A stretch of DNA of 64,000 nt from Bacillota bacterium (lineage in GTDB: Bacteria > Bacillota > UBA4882 > UBA8346): contig JAEXDA010000011.1 of assembly GCA_023401925.1 (NCBI GenBank), positions 43,408 through 107,407 of the forward strand, written 5' to 3'. The first letter of the stretch is position 1; each line of letters opens with the position of its first letter. Shown here one piece after another: positions 45,417-54,569 of this stretch. Both the position numbers and the translations under genes were made by a program. Below the pieces are notes generated by a model. That model was not told the DNA's origin. It searched no databases and saw nothing but the letters and a program-made list of their open reading frames with translations.

Positions 45417-48400
45417 ATGAGCGACCGTATGAGTCCCATCCCATTTGACAAACTGATGTCCTGGATTTTTGATGAATATACCCATCATAAGTCCATTTTT
45501 GGCATTCCCCAAGTTAAGTTTTATAAAAAAAAGGACGAACCGAATCTGCAAATCTTTGGTACATCTCTGGAGAATCCACTGGGGCCCGCGGCAGGCCCCC
45601 ATACGCAACTGGCCCAGAATATCATTGCCGCTTACCTCACCGGGGGACGGTTCTTTGAATTAAAGACGGTTCAAATTTTGGATGGAGAGGATTTACCGGT
45701 TTCCAAGCCTTGTATTTTGGCAAGCGACGAAGGTTATAATGTGGAATGGTCGACTGAACTCAAGGTTTCCGATGCCATGCGCGAATATATCAAAGCCTGG
45801 TTTGCCCTTCATGTGCTTGCCAAAGAACTGGGTCTCGGATCGGCCGGGGGCTTTATTTTTAATATGAGTGTCGGTTATGATTTGGCGGGGATTCAATCGC
45901 CGAAAATCGACGCCTTTATCAACGGCCTGAAAGATGCAGCGGGGACGGAAATTTGGCGGGAATGTCATGATTATCTCCGGCAGCATTTGGATTTATTTGA
46001 AAGATTCAATGAAAAGGATTTGGATGTTATAACGCCCGGCGTTTGCAACTCCATTACCCTCTCAACGTTACATGGGTGTCCGCCGGAAGAGATCGAACGG
46101 ATCGCCAAATATTTACTGACTCAGAAGGGCCTCCATACTTATGTAAAATGCAATCCCACACTGCTTGGATATGAATTCGTACGGCAAATCATGGACCGGA
46201 TGGGTTATGATTATTTGGTTTTTGATGACCATCACTTCCAAAATGATCTCCAATTTCGGGATGCCATTCCCATGCTAACCAGGCTTCAAAAGGTGGCTAA
46301 GGAGCATCAATTAACTTTCGGTGTAAAACTTTCCAATACATTCCCGGTGAAGATAGCCCATAAAGAATTGCCGGGTGAAGAGATGTATATGTCGGGCCGG
46401 GCTTTGTATCCGTTAACCATCAATCTTGCTTACCAATTGGCCAAAGAATTCAAGGGGAATTTAAAGATTTCATACTCGGGCGGCGCTGATTTTTATAATA
46501 TTGAAGAAATTTATCACACCGGCATCTGGCCGATTACCTTCGCCACAACCATGTTGAAACCGGGCGGATATTTGCGAATCCGTCAACTTGCGGAATTACT
46601 GGTTCGGGTTGACCCGAATATTCAAGGGGAAGACGCGCAGACCCCTATTGACCTGGAATTTTTAAAACAACTTGGAGAGAAAGCGGTTGAAGCTTCCCAT
46701 TACCGGAAGGGGGAGAGCGCCGGCGGTTCAAAACCTTCCCGTAAAGTCAATAGACCTTTACCTTTACTGGATTGTTTGATGGCTCCCTGTAAAGAGGGTT
46801 GTCCCATCAGTCAGGATATCCCGGAGTATATTCGCCTGGTTGGGGCTGGCAGATACGCCGAAGCAATGGAACTGATAGTGAGTAAAAATCCATTGCCATT
46901 GATTACCGGAACGTTATGCAATCACCGTTGCATGACCCAATGTACCCGGCTTGACTATGAACAAGCGGTGGATATCCGGGGCGCAAAGCTGATTGCTGCC
47001 CAAAAGGGGTATGAGGAATATATTGGGAAAATCAAGGAACCGCAAATCAATCCCTTGGTTAAAGTTGCCATTATCGGGGCGGGGTCTGCCGGACTTGCCG
47101 CCGCCTATTTCCTGAGTTTGCAAGGGATTGCGGTTACGGTTTTCGACCGCAAAGATAAAATCGGTGGAATTATCCAGCATGTCGCCCCGGATTTCCGGAT
47201 TTCCAGAGAGATGATGGAAAGGGATCTGGATTTAATCCGTAAAACGGGTGCCCGGTTCAGGCTGGGTGTTTCGGGCGATTTTTCGGTAGAGGCCTTGAAA
47301 CAGGAAGGGTTTCATTACATTTTCATCGCCATCGGCGCTTGGAAGCCGGGACGATTGAAATTGGATTCGTCCGATAGAGATGTCCTAAATGTACTGGAGT
47401 TTTTGGAGAATTTTAAAAAAGCTCCCGGAAGTTTACGGATCGGGAAGACTGTGGCAGTTATCGGAGGGGGTAACTCGGCAATGGATGCCGCCAGAGCTGC
47501 TATCAGAGTAAGTGGTGTGGAGAAAGTTTATTTAATCTACCGCCGGACCCGGAGGTACATGCCGGCTGACGTTGAAGAGCTCAACCTAGCTTTGAAGGAT
47601 GGAGTCGAATTCAAGGAACTTTCAGCGCCAGCATCTTATCAGCGCGGAATTTTAAAATGCCAGCAAATGATTCTTGGGGCTCCCGATATTTTGGGCCGGC
47701 GAAGCCCGCAAGCCTTGCCGGGTGAATTTGTGGAGCTGGAAGCGGATACGGTGATTGGGGCTGTCGGGGAACAGGTGGAAATAGAATTATTAAAGCGAAA
47801 TAAGATTGCTTTCGATGAAAGCGGCCGTGTCGAAGTCAACTTTGAAACGGGTGAGACCAGTGTCGCCAATGTCTTTATCGGTGGGGATGCCCTTAGAGGA
47901 CCGGCCACGATTGTGGAAGCAATCGCAGATGCCACCAAGTTCGCTAAAGAAGTAATCAAAAGAGAAAAATACCAGGACTTGATCTTACAGAAAGCCGTTT
48001 CGTTTGATCGCGAAAAGCAATTGGCGGAGATTGAAGAAAAGAAAGGCGTTCTTCAAAAATCTTGTCAAGCCGGGGTTGAACATCAACGCTGTCTTGAATG
48101 TAATGTTTTATGCAATCTATGTGTAGAGGTTTGCCCTAACCGGGCTAATGTGGCGATTCAAGTAACGGACGGCCAGGGGGAAAGGAGACAACAAATCCTG
48201 CATATTGACGGCATGTGCAACGAATGCGGCAATTGTGCGGTTTTTTGTCCCTATGACGGAGCGCCCTATCGGGATAAATTAACTCTTTACGAGAATGAAG
48301 CCCAATTTTTGGCGGGGGAAAATGCCGGGTTTGTTTTGGTTGATAGAGTATCCAGGCGGATGAAAGTCCGGGTTGGCCTGAAAATTGTCGAGCTTTGTTT

Positions 48401-48494
48401 CGAAGGGGACAGCCAACCGACAGGGATTATTCCTTCTGAGGTCACGCAGGTAATTTTGACCATGATGAAGGATTATGGGTATTTGGTAAGATGA
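45417..48494 (+). CDS. ygfK: YgfK-type Fe-S/flavin oxidoreductase ('putative selenate reductase subunit')
   Basis: A 1025-residue multidomain enzyme. Residues ~1-430 are a dihydroorotate dehydrogenase-like FMN barrel (NPLGPAAGPHTQLAQNI, GVCNSITLSTLHG). Residues ~450-530 hold a GltD-type Fe-S domain (APCKEGCPISQDIP). VAIIGAGSAGLAAAYFL (~551) binds FAD and VAVIGGGNSAMDAARAA (~681) binds NAD(P)H. The tail has two 4Fe-4S motifs (CNVLCNLCVEVCPN and CNECGNCAVFCPYDG). The layout is that of YgfK, similar to dihydropyrimidine dehydrogenase, and suits reduction of a purine-ring intermediate. The ATG follows CGGAGG. It ends the operon with only 5 bp to the convergent mogA gene. Confidence 0.92.
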   Translation: MSDRMSPIPFDKLMSWIFDEYTHHKSIFGIPQVKFYKKKDEPNLQIFGTSLENPLGPAAGPHTQLAQNIIAAYLTGGRFFELKTVQILDGEDLPVSKPCILASDEGYNVEWSTELKVSDAMREYIKAWFALHVLAKELGLGSAGGFIFNMSVGYDLAGIQSPKIDAFINGLKDAAGTEIWRECHDYLRQHLDLFERFNEKDLDVITPGVCNSITLSTLHGCPPEEIERIAKYLLTQKGLHTYVKCNPTLLGYEFVRQIMDRMGYDYLVFDDHHFQNDLQFRDAIPMLTRLQKVAKEHQLTFGVKLSNTFPVKIAHKELPGEEMYMSGRALYPLTINLAYQLAKEFKGNLKISYSGGADFYNIEEIYHTGIWPITFATTMLKPGGYLRIRQLAELLVRVDPNIQGEDAQTPIDLEFLKQLGEKAVEASHYRKGESAGGSKPSRKVNRPLPLLDCLMAPCKEGCPISQDIPEYIRLVGAGRYAEAMELIVSKNPLPLITGTLCNHRCMTQCTRLDYEQAVDIRGAKLIAAQKGYEEYIGKIKEPQINPLVKVAIIGAGSAGLAAAYFLSLQGIAVTVFDRKDKIGGIIQHVAPDFRISREMMERDLDLIRKTGARFRLGVSGDFSVEALKQEGFHYIFIAIGAWKPGRLKLDSSDRDVLNVLEFLENFKKAPGSLRIGKTVAVIGGGNSAMDAARAAIRVSGVEKVYLIYRRTRRYMPADVEELNLALKDGVEFKELSAPASYQRGILKCQQMILGAPDILGRRSPQALPGEFVELEADTVIGAVGEQVEIELLKRNKIAFDESGRVEVNFETGETSVANVFIGGDALRGPATIVEAIADATKFAKEVIKREKYQDLILQKAVSFDREKQLAEIEEKKGVLQKSCQAGVEHQRCLECNVLCNLCVEVCPNRANVAIQVTDGQGERRQQILHIDGMCNECGNCAVFCPYDGAPYRDKLTLYENEAQFLAGENAGFVLVDRVSRRMKVRVGLKIVELCFEGDSQPTGIIPSEVTQVILTMMKDYGYLVR

Positions 48495-48499
48495 AATTT

Positions 48500-48982
48500 T
48501 TAGCGGGCGCATTCGCCGCTATTTCCGGTCAGGGTCGCGATGGCATGTTCTAAAACGGGCAAAACTACTTCAAGGCATTCCCGAACGGCTTTAGGACTGC
48601 CCGGCAGGTTAATAATCAGGGTTTGGCCACGGGTGCCTGCGACTGACCGGGAGAGGGAAGCCATTGGAGTAATTTCCAGACTTCTAGCGCGCATGGCTTC
48701 GGGAATGCCCGGAATTTGCCGGTCAATGATATCCAAGGTTGCTTCCGGAGTCACATCCCGGGGAGAAAGGCCGGTTCCGCCGGTGGTCAATATCAAGTTG
48801 GCCTGCTCACACATTAAAATTAGTTTTTCCGAGATCAGGCTTTTTTTATCGGGTATAATAGCGTAATCTATCAGCTGGTTACCGGTTGAGAGCATGATTT
48901 CTTGAATGGTTTTTCCGCTGTGATCTTCGCGAAGCCCGGCTGAACCTTTATCGCTGATGGTAAGAATACTATAACGGATCAT
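48500..48982 (-). CDS. mogA: Molybdopterin adenylyltransferase (MogA/MoaB family)
   Basis: A 160-residue MogA/MoaB protein that adenylates molybdopterin before Mo insertion. Motifs: LTISDKGSAG (start), LILTTGGTGLSPRDVTPEAT and INLPGSPKAVRECLEVVLP. ATG 48982 is chosen because AAGGAAG lies 7 nt before it; the frame runs 6 codons further. It is convergent with ygfK and logically supplies cofactor to the neighbouring molybdenum hydroxylase. Confidence 0.9.
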   Translation of the reverse strand: MIRYSILTISDKGSAGLREDHSGKTIQEIMLSTGNQLIDYAIIPDKKSLISEKLILMCEQANLILTTGGTGLSPRDVTPEATLDIIDRQIPGIPEAMRARSLEITPMASLSRSVAGTRGQTLIINLPGSPKAVRECLEVVLPVLEHAIATLTGNSGECAR

Positions 48983-49095
48983 TGAAATCTTCCTTTCCAA
49001 AAAAAGCTATGAATATTGTAACATATCCTCCGAAAAAAATTACGATGGATTGGAACTAATTTGGAGTAAATAAGTTATATATGGATAGATAGATG

Positions 49096-49204
49096 ATAGA
49101 GGGAGTAACGGGGGCATGTCGGGAAAAATCCCGGAAGGCCTCGACAAAGTCGTCAAGACGGCTATTATGGCCCGGCTTTGTTAATGTAAGTCGTGAGACT
49201 CTAT
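49096..49204 (+). promoter_or_regulatory. yybP-ykoY (Mn2+) riboswitch
   Basis: The hallmark blocks are present in order: GGGAGTAAC (49101-49109), GGCCTCGAC, GTCGTCAAGACGG, GGCCCGGCTTTG and GTGAGACTC (49193-49201). P1 is ATAGAG (49096-49101) with CTCTAT (49199-49204). The 3' strand of P1 is also the 5' strand of the terminator that follows. Metal binding should therefore keep the terminator from forming and turn on the downstream P-type ATPase. Confidence 0.88.
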
Positions 49205-49242
49205 TTTCAGCCTTCGCTGGAAATAGAGTTTTTTATTTTTTT
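49198..49242 (+). terminator. Riboswitch-controlled terminator before the P-type ATPase
   Basis: ACTCTATTTTCAGC (49198-49211) pairs with GCTGGAAATAGAGT (49216-49229) over 14 bp with one G-U, then TTTTTTATTTTTTT. It competes with P1 of the riboswitch for CTCTAT. Confidence 0.88.
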
Positions 49243-49343
49243 CGGGCATTCAATCGATTATGGAGGTGAAGCCATCACTTTGAGTATGGGGATGTTTTGA
49301 TCCGAAAATAATACCCTTGATCCAGGTTGTGAGGAGGTAATTC

Positions 49344-52019
49344 ATGTCCGATTTTTTGAACCGTCCGGTTTATCAACAAGAAATTCCGGAAGTATTGAAC
49401 CAATTGAATACCGATTTAAAAGGCTTATCCAATGAGGAGGCCGCTAAAAGACTTAAAATATATGGCCCCAATCAATTGAATGAGGGGAAGCCAAAAACTT
49501 TACTGAGTATGCTGGCGGAGCAGTTTAAAAGCGTCATGATTGTCATTTTATTGATTGCTGCCTTGATTTCGGGTTTGATGCATGAATATACGGATGCCAT
49601 CGTCATTTTGGCTGTCATCATCATTAATGCCATCCTTGGTGTCATTCAGGAAAGTAAAGCCGAAAAGGCACTGGCCGATTTGAAGAAAATGTCGGCTCCC
49701 CATGGAAAGGCCAAGCGGGAAGGGGGCATTTTGCAAGTGCCCACAACCGACCTTGTGCCGGGGGATATCGTGTATTTGGAAGCAGGCGATTTTGTGCCGG
49801 CAGATTTGCGGTTGGCGGAATTGGCAAGTTTAAAGATTGAAGAAGCTGCCTTAACCGGGGAATCGGTTCCGGCAGAAAAGATCATTGCTCCAATGAGAGA
49901 AGCGGAAATGCCGTTGGGGGATCGGTTGAATATGGCCTTTTCCGGGAGTGTCGTGACGTATGGCCGGGGCTATGGTATTGTGATAGCCACCGGTATGAAT
50001 ACGGAAGTCGGTAAAATCGCCAAGCACCTCACGGAAACTGAAACCCAGGAAACACCCTTGCAAAAGAAATTGGCGGAGATGGGCAAGATTTTATCCATTG
50101 GGATCGTCGTGATTTCAGTGATTATTTTTACAGTTGGAGTGCTTCGCGGCAGGGAATGGCTGGAAATGTTTTTAACAGCGGTCAGCCTGGCGGTGGCGGC
50201 AATTCCGGAAGGCCTTCCGGCTGTCATTACCATTGTATTGGCTCTGGGTGTTCAAAAAATGGCACGTAAAAATGCAATTATCCGTAAACTTTCGGCAGTA
50301 GAGACTCTGGGAAGCACACAAGTGATCTGTTCCGATAAAACCGGTACCCTGACTGAAAATAAAATGACGGTTCAAGAGATTTACTTGGGTGGAAAGATGG
50401 TCACGGCAGGGGGGATTGAAAGTCATCGGGATTTGGAAACTCTGATGAAAATCGCCGCACTTTGTAACGATGTTCATCCGGTAAAAGATCAAGGGGAAAA
50501 CGGCGGGTTCAAGGGAGATCCGACTGAAATTGCCCTGGTCAAAATGGCGGCAGATTATGGGTTCGCTAAAGTACCATTGGAACGGAGCATGCCGCGTATT
50601 CAGGAAATTCCTTTTGATTCCGACCGCAAACTGATGACTACCATCCATCAATTACATGGCGGTGAACGGACGGGACTGACCAAAGGGGCTCCGGATCTGC
50701 TTTTGGAACGTTGTGACCGGATGCTGTTGGACGGACAAATTCAAACATTAACTCCGGATTGGAAAAAACAGATTCAACAGGGAAATCGCGCAATGGCTCA
50801 AAAGAGTTTGCGGGTGCTGGCCTTGGCAATGAAAGAGATACCGGAGGATATCTCTCAGTATGATTCGGCGACAATCGAAAAACAACTGGTCTTTGTGGGG
50901 CTGGCTGGAATGATGGATCCTCCCCGGGCGGAAGTCCGGGAAGCTATCAAGGTATGCAGGGAAGCTGGAATCCGCCCTGTGATGATTACGGGGGATCACC
51001 GGGATACGGCAGCGGCTATAGCCAGAGAACTGAACATTATCGGAGAGGAAAGCCAGATTATCACCGGTAGTGAACTGGATCGGATCGATGAAAGTGAACT
51101 TGAAAAACGGGTCGGGGATTACTCGGTTTATGCCCGGGTAAATCCGGAGCATAAGGTAAGGATCGTTAAGGCATGGAAAAAAGCAGGCCGGGTAGTGGCG
51201 ATGACCGGGGATGGCGTGAACGATGCGCCTGCTTTAAAAGCGGCAGATATCGGGGTTGGTATGGGTATCACAGGTACGGATGTAGCTAAAAGCGCCTCAA
51301 ATATGGTTTTGGCCGATGACAATTTTGCCACTATCGTATCGGCGGTGGAAGAAGGACGCAAGATATACGATAATATCCGGAAAACGATCCAATTTTTACT
51401 TTCGTCCAACCTCGGCGAAGTGGTGACGCTGTTTATCGGGACGATGTTGAATTGGACAATATTATTGCCGATTCATATTCTTTGGGTCAATTTGGTGACC
51501 GACACCCTGCCGGCGCTGGCTTTGGGAGTCGAAAAAGCGGAAAGGGATGTGATGAAGCATAAACCTCACGAGGCAGGAAGCGGATTTTTGAACGGAGGCA
51601 TGGGTGTAACTATTGTTTATCAGGGTGTTATCAAGGGTCTGATCACTTTGGTTGTCTTTTATATCGGAGTCAAGTTCTATACACAGGGTGTTGCCATTAC
51701 CATGGCCTTCATCACACTTGGTTTAATCCAACTGGCGCATTCCTTGAATGTTCGCTCCAGTACCAAATCTTTGTTTCAATTGGGCTTGTTTACCAACGGG
51801 AAATTGATTGTCGCAATCGGCATGGGGTTCATTCTTCAAGCCGGAGTCGTGCTCATTCCCTTTTTCAATAGTATTTTTAGAGTGGAATCCTTGAATCTAT
51901 GGCAATGGTTAATTGTTTTAGCGGCTTCCCTATCGATTATTCCCATCGTTGAACTTGGGAAAATCATTCATAAACGTCATGGCCGTGATTTTGACGGTGA
52001 TAAGGAGGGCAACGGATGA
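49344..52019 (+). CDS. P-type cation ATPase (Ca2+/Mn2+ type), probable Mn2+ exporter
   Basis: An 891-residue P2-type ATPase in the membrane. The phosphorylated Asp is in ICSDKTGTLTENK, the TGES loop in AALTGESVPAEK, the nucleotide site in LTKGAPDLLLERC and the hinge in AMTGDGVNDAPALK. The PEGLP motif (AAIPEGLPAVITIVLAL) in M4 is as in SERCA/PMR1 pumps, and the C-terminus has the usual four helices. Because a yybP-ykoY riboswitch controls it, Mn2+ (or Mn2+/Ca2+) export is more likely than Ca2+ alone; this is inference from riboswitch biology. The stop overlaps the next gene by 4 bases (ATGA). Confidence 0.93.
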   Translation: MSDFLNRPVYQQEIPEVLNQLNTDLKGLSNEEAAKRLKIYGPNQLNEGKPKTLLSMLAEQFKSVMIVILLIAALISGLMHEYTDAIVILAVIIINAILGVIQESKAEKALADLKKMSAPHGKAKREGGILQVPTTDLVPGDIVYLEAGDFVPADLRLAELASLKIEEAALTGESVPAEKIIAPMREAEMPLGDRLNMAFSGSVVTYGRGYGIVIATGMNTEVGKIAKHLTETETQETPLQKKLAEMGKILSIGIVVISVIIFTVGVLRGREWLEMFLTAVSLAVAAIPEGLPAVITIVLALGVQKMARKNAIIRKLSAVETLGSTQVICSDKTGTLTENKMTVQEIYLGGKMVTAGGIESHRDLETLMKIAALCNDVHPVKDQGENGGFKGDPTEIALVKMAADYGFAKVPLERSMPRIQEIPFDSDRKLMTTIHQLHGGERTGLTKGAPDLLLERCDRMLLDGQIQTLTPDWKKQIQQGNRAMAQKSLRVLALAMKEIPEDISQYDSATIEKQLVFVGLAGMMDPPRAEVREAIKVCREAGIRPVMITGDHRDTAAAIARELNIIGEESQIITGSELDRIDESELEKRVGDYSVYARVNPEHKVRIVKAWKKAGRVVAMTGDGVNDAPALKAADIGVGMGITGTDVAKSASNMVLADDNFATIVSAVEEGRKIYDNIRKTIQFLLSSNLGEVVTLFIGTMLNWTILLPIHILWVNLVTDTLPALALGVEKAERDVMKHKPHEAGSGFLNGGMGVTIVYQGVIKGLITLVVFYIGVKFYTQGVAITMAFITLGLIQLAHSLNVRSSTKSLFQLGLFTNGKLIVAIGMGFILQAGVVLIPFFNSIFRVESLNLWQWLIVLAASLSIIPIVELGKIIHKRHGRDFDGDKEGNG

Positions 52020-52648
52020 ATTTGATCATCAACCGTGAAATGCCAAAGGGAAAGGACGGATCCGATAAGGAAGAAAATTTGGTTGCGTCATGGAAAGAAA
52101 CCTTCCGGCCCAGCATCATTCATCAAGTTTACATGAACGATAAATTGATAGAAGCTCCTCTGTTTCACGAGAATGACGGAAGCATGGCTGTTTTTATGCA
52201 AATACTGGTTTTTTGTAATGATCGAACCACCGGAGAGAGAAAAGAAGAGGGGGCTGCCGGAAATTTATTATTGGATTTTGCGGCTCGGAAAGGGTTTCAT
52301 AAGAAGTTATTTGAGACCATTGTTCCCAAATTCACTCTCTACCGCTTGAAAACCAGGCCCTGGATTACTTCGGCCGTTATCAAGCTCAATGGCAATTACC
52401 GGTTGATTCTCCAGGACGAGCCGGAAAGAATCCTTGATCAATGTGATAAAATGCTGCTTAAGGGAAAGCGGGAAGGGATATCTGCCAGTCGGTTCAAGCG
52501 AATCACCGGGCTGTACGAGAAAATGGCGGCGGAGCATTCGCAAGTCATTGCGCTGGCCTATAAAGATATTGAGAAATCAACCATCGAATTTCAAAACATT
52601 TTTTGTTCGGCCAATTTTACCTTGGTGGGTATGATAGGCCTAAACTAA
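52016..52648 (+). CDS. Stand-alone P-type ATPase nucleotide-binding-domain protein
   Basis: A 210-residue soluble protein. It aligns by eye with the N domain of the ATPase upstream: VYMNDKLIEAPLF matches EIYLGGKMVTAGG; ILVFCNDRTTGE matches IAALCNDVHPVK; GNLLLDFAARKGFHK matches TEIALVKMAADYGFAK; ERILDQCDKMLLKG matches DLLLERCDRMLLDG; and FTLVGMIGLN ends where LVFVGLAGMMD stands. It lacks DKTGT, the hinge and all membrane helices. The nucleotide motif KGAP is changed to QDEP. Co-translation (ATGA overlap) suggests it regulates or binds the pump, the ion or ATP. I know of no named family for it. Confidence 0.75.
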   Translation: MNLIINREMPKGKDGSDKEENLVASWKETFRPSIIHQVYMNDKLIEAPLFHENDGSMAVFMQILVFCNDRTTGERKEEGAAGNLLLDFAARKGFHKKLFETIVPKFTLYRLKTRPWITSAVIKLNGNYRLILQDEPERILDQCDKMLLKGKREGISASRFKRITGLYEKMAAEHSQVIALAYKDIEKSTIEFQNIFCSANFTLVGMIGLN

Positions 52649-52816
52649 TCGTAATAAGGAAAGACTTTCATAAAGAAACTGTCTAGAGATTACTTTCAAT
52701 TTGAAAAGATATGGAAATGCCGGATACCATGGTTTCGCGGCGTATATCTTTATCAATGAAGTGATTTTCTAGACGGTTTTTGTGTTATATAAATATTATG
52801 TATGTGCAAAGATACA

Positions 52817-53084
52817 CAGGGCGTTGTTATTGTGGCCCTCCTTGCTTTTACTTGATGAACCCTTATCGGCGTTGGATCAAAAAAATCGCCATCAATTGCA
52901 ATAGCTCCTGGTAAGGTTTCATCATCGGGAAAAACTGACTGTTATTCATCTTACCCATGATTTAAGCGAAGCGTTTCAAATGGCAACTGACATTATCATA
53001 TTTCGGGATGGCCGGATCGTTCAATCGGGCACCCCAGACGAAGTCAGGACCCGGCCTGCCAACCGTTTCGTGTCCGATTTTTGA
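52817..53084 (+). pseudogene. Molybdate/sulfate-type ABC ATPase relic
   Basis: The frame from 52833 reads SLLLLDEPLSALDQKNRHQL, an in-frame TAG, then VRFHHREKLTVIHLTHDLSE, AFQMATDIIIFRDGRIVQSG and TPDEVRTRPANRFVSDF to a TGA at 53082. This has Walker B, D-loop, switch His and the typical tail of ModC/CysA-type ATPases. One frame over, QGVVIVAL at 52817 is the end of the signature QRVAIARAL, showing a frameshift. The N-terminal half is gone. Given the molybdenum enzyme cluster nearby, a lost molybdate importer ATPase is plausible. Confidence 0.78.
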
Positions 53085-53225
53085 AACCCTGACAACTGGC
53101 AGGAATATTTCTTGAAAATCGATCCGGCCGAATCATCATGATTGATCACCATTGTGTCATGTCTGTGTTATAATATAGAAGAATAATCGTTTTGACGGGT
53201 TATAACATAATCGCAGGTGGTGATG

Positions 53226-54176
53226 ATGGAGATGGAGAGTGCGGAAACATTGTATGGAAGTTTGCAAGGAATAACTTCGTTTGAACTGTATCCCGCCGGA
53301 AACCTTAAAGAATGCGTCCTAAGTGAAGCGAATCTTCTGAAGACTTCTTTCGGCCCATTGATTCCCCAGTACCAAAACGACGGAGTCCGGCGTAAATATG
53401 TCAAGTCCTTGTCATTTTACTCGGATGGCCATTTGAAAAGTATCTCTCTGCAAAAGGCAGCACCTATAGAGACATCGGCAGGGATTTTTCCGGCCGAACT
53501 GGTGACTTTTCATTCAAACGGCGGGGTGAAGCGGCTTTTTCCCTTGAACGGGAAAATCTCCGGCTTTTGGAGCGAGGGGGAAGAATACCAGTTGGCACCG
53601 GAATTCGGTTTTCATTTCCCTTTCGGGGATTTTAAACGGAAAATTATCGGAATCCAGTTTTATCAGAATGGAGCCGTGAAAAGTCTCACTTTTTGGACAC
53701 AGGACAAGGTCATGCTGAACTCACCGGTTGGTCCTATCGAGACCCGGATTGGGTTTTCGCTCTATCCGGATGGGCGGCTCAAAACGTTGGAACCGGCCAA
53801 ACCCACTCCGGTGCCGACGCCGGTCGGGGAAATCGAGGCCTTTTATGTCGATGCCGTTGGGATTCATGGAGATACCAATTCGCTGAGCTTTACGGCAGAG
53901 GGGGCCGTAAGCGGGTTGACGACTTCCAGCTGCCGGATCACCGTGAGCGGAAACCAGCGCCGGTTTATTTATCAGCCCAGTTTAAAACCGAGTTTGTTTG
54001 ATGAGGAAAAGATGGACACCGTCCCCTTAAAGATCGAGTTCAACGGGGAGCAAGTCCGTTTCGGCGGTATGGAGAGCCCCTGGTATGATATTACCCAATA
54101 TAGTTTTTCCATTACCCGGATTCCGTTGTCACGGAACGGCTGCCAAGGTTGTTCGGCATGTATCTCCGGGAGTTGA
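53226..54176 (+). CDS. Repeat protein with YwqK/MORN-like [FY]xxxGxLK units
   Basis: About 316 residues, soluble, no signal peptide. At least five imperfect repeats with the core F-x-x-x-G-x-[LV]-K are visible: ELYPAGNLKECVL, SFYSDGHLKSISL, TFHSNGGVKRLFP, QFYQNGAVKSLTF and SLYPDGRLKTLEP, plus a degenerate FTAEGAVSGLTT. They resemble MORN-variant (YwqK-type) beta-hairpin repeats. The C-terminus has NGCQGCSACISGS, a Cys cluster that may bind metal. The start could be ATG 53223, 53226 or 53232 behind AGGTGG. TATAAT at 53169 is a likely -10 box. The function is unknown. Confidence 0.65.
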   Translation: MEMESAETLYGSLQGITSFELYPAGNLKECVLSEANLLKTSFGPLIPQYQNDGVRRKYVKSLSFYSDGHLKSISLQKAAPIETSAGIFPAELVTFHSNGGVKRLFPLNGKISGFWSEGEEYQLAPEFGFHFPFGDFKRKIIGIQFYQNGAVKSLTFWTQDKVMLNSPVGPIETRIGFSLYPDGRLKTLEPAKPTPVPTPVGEIEAFYVDAVGIHGDTNSLSFTAEGAVSGLTTSSCRITVSGNQRRFIYQPSLKPSLFDEEKMDTVPLKIEFNGEQVRFGGMESPWYDITQYSFSITRIPLSRNGCQGCSACISGS

Positions 54177-54569
54177 AAGGGGAAACCCGACGTACTTCTT
54201 TAGGAACCGGACCGGAGGGAAGAATATCTGCCTTGGCTAATATTTCGAGAATCATTTTCGGGTTATCCGTGTTGAACCATTGGGTATCCGATAAGTCCTA
54301 CTGCCTGGTTTGGGTGGTTGGGCTTTTTATTTCATCTCTTATCCATGAGGATTTTCTTTATGAATGCGTTTTATTAACGAAATGATAGCCGAAGATATGG
54401 CCGGTCTGCCGTGGGGTTTTGATTTTGTGGCCCAATAAAAGCGAAATGCCGTACGATGCCAGCGAATGACTGTTTCCGGTTTAACGACTAAGAGAGCTGA
54501 CTTCCAGTCAGGCCAGAGTTTTGAGATAAAAACCCATAATATGTTTTATAAATATTTTGGGGTCTGTAC
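54177..54569. other. Intergenic stretch without supported gene
   Basis: I see no conserved protein, RNA or repeat here, only short non-conserved open frames. It ends where the minus-strand nucleotidyltransferase gene stops. Confidence 0.4.

Noticed and set aside
54149..54385. Plus-strand 78-codon open frame after the repeat protein
   Set aside because: Overlaps the end of the upstream gene in another frame, has no conserved features.
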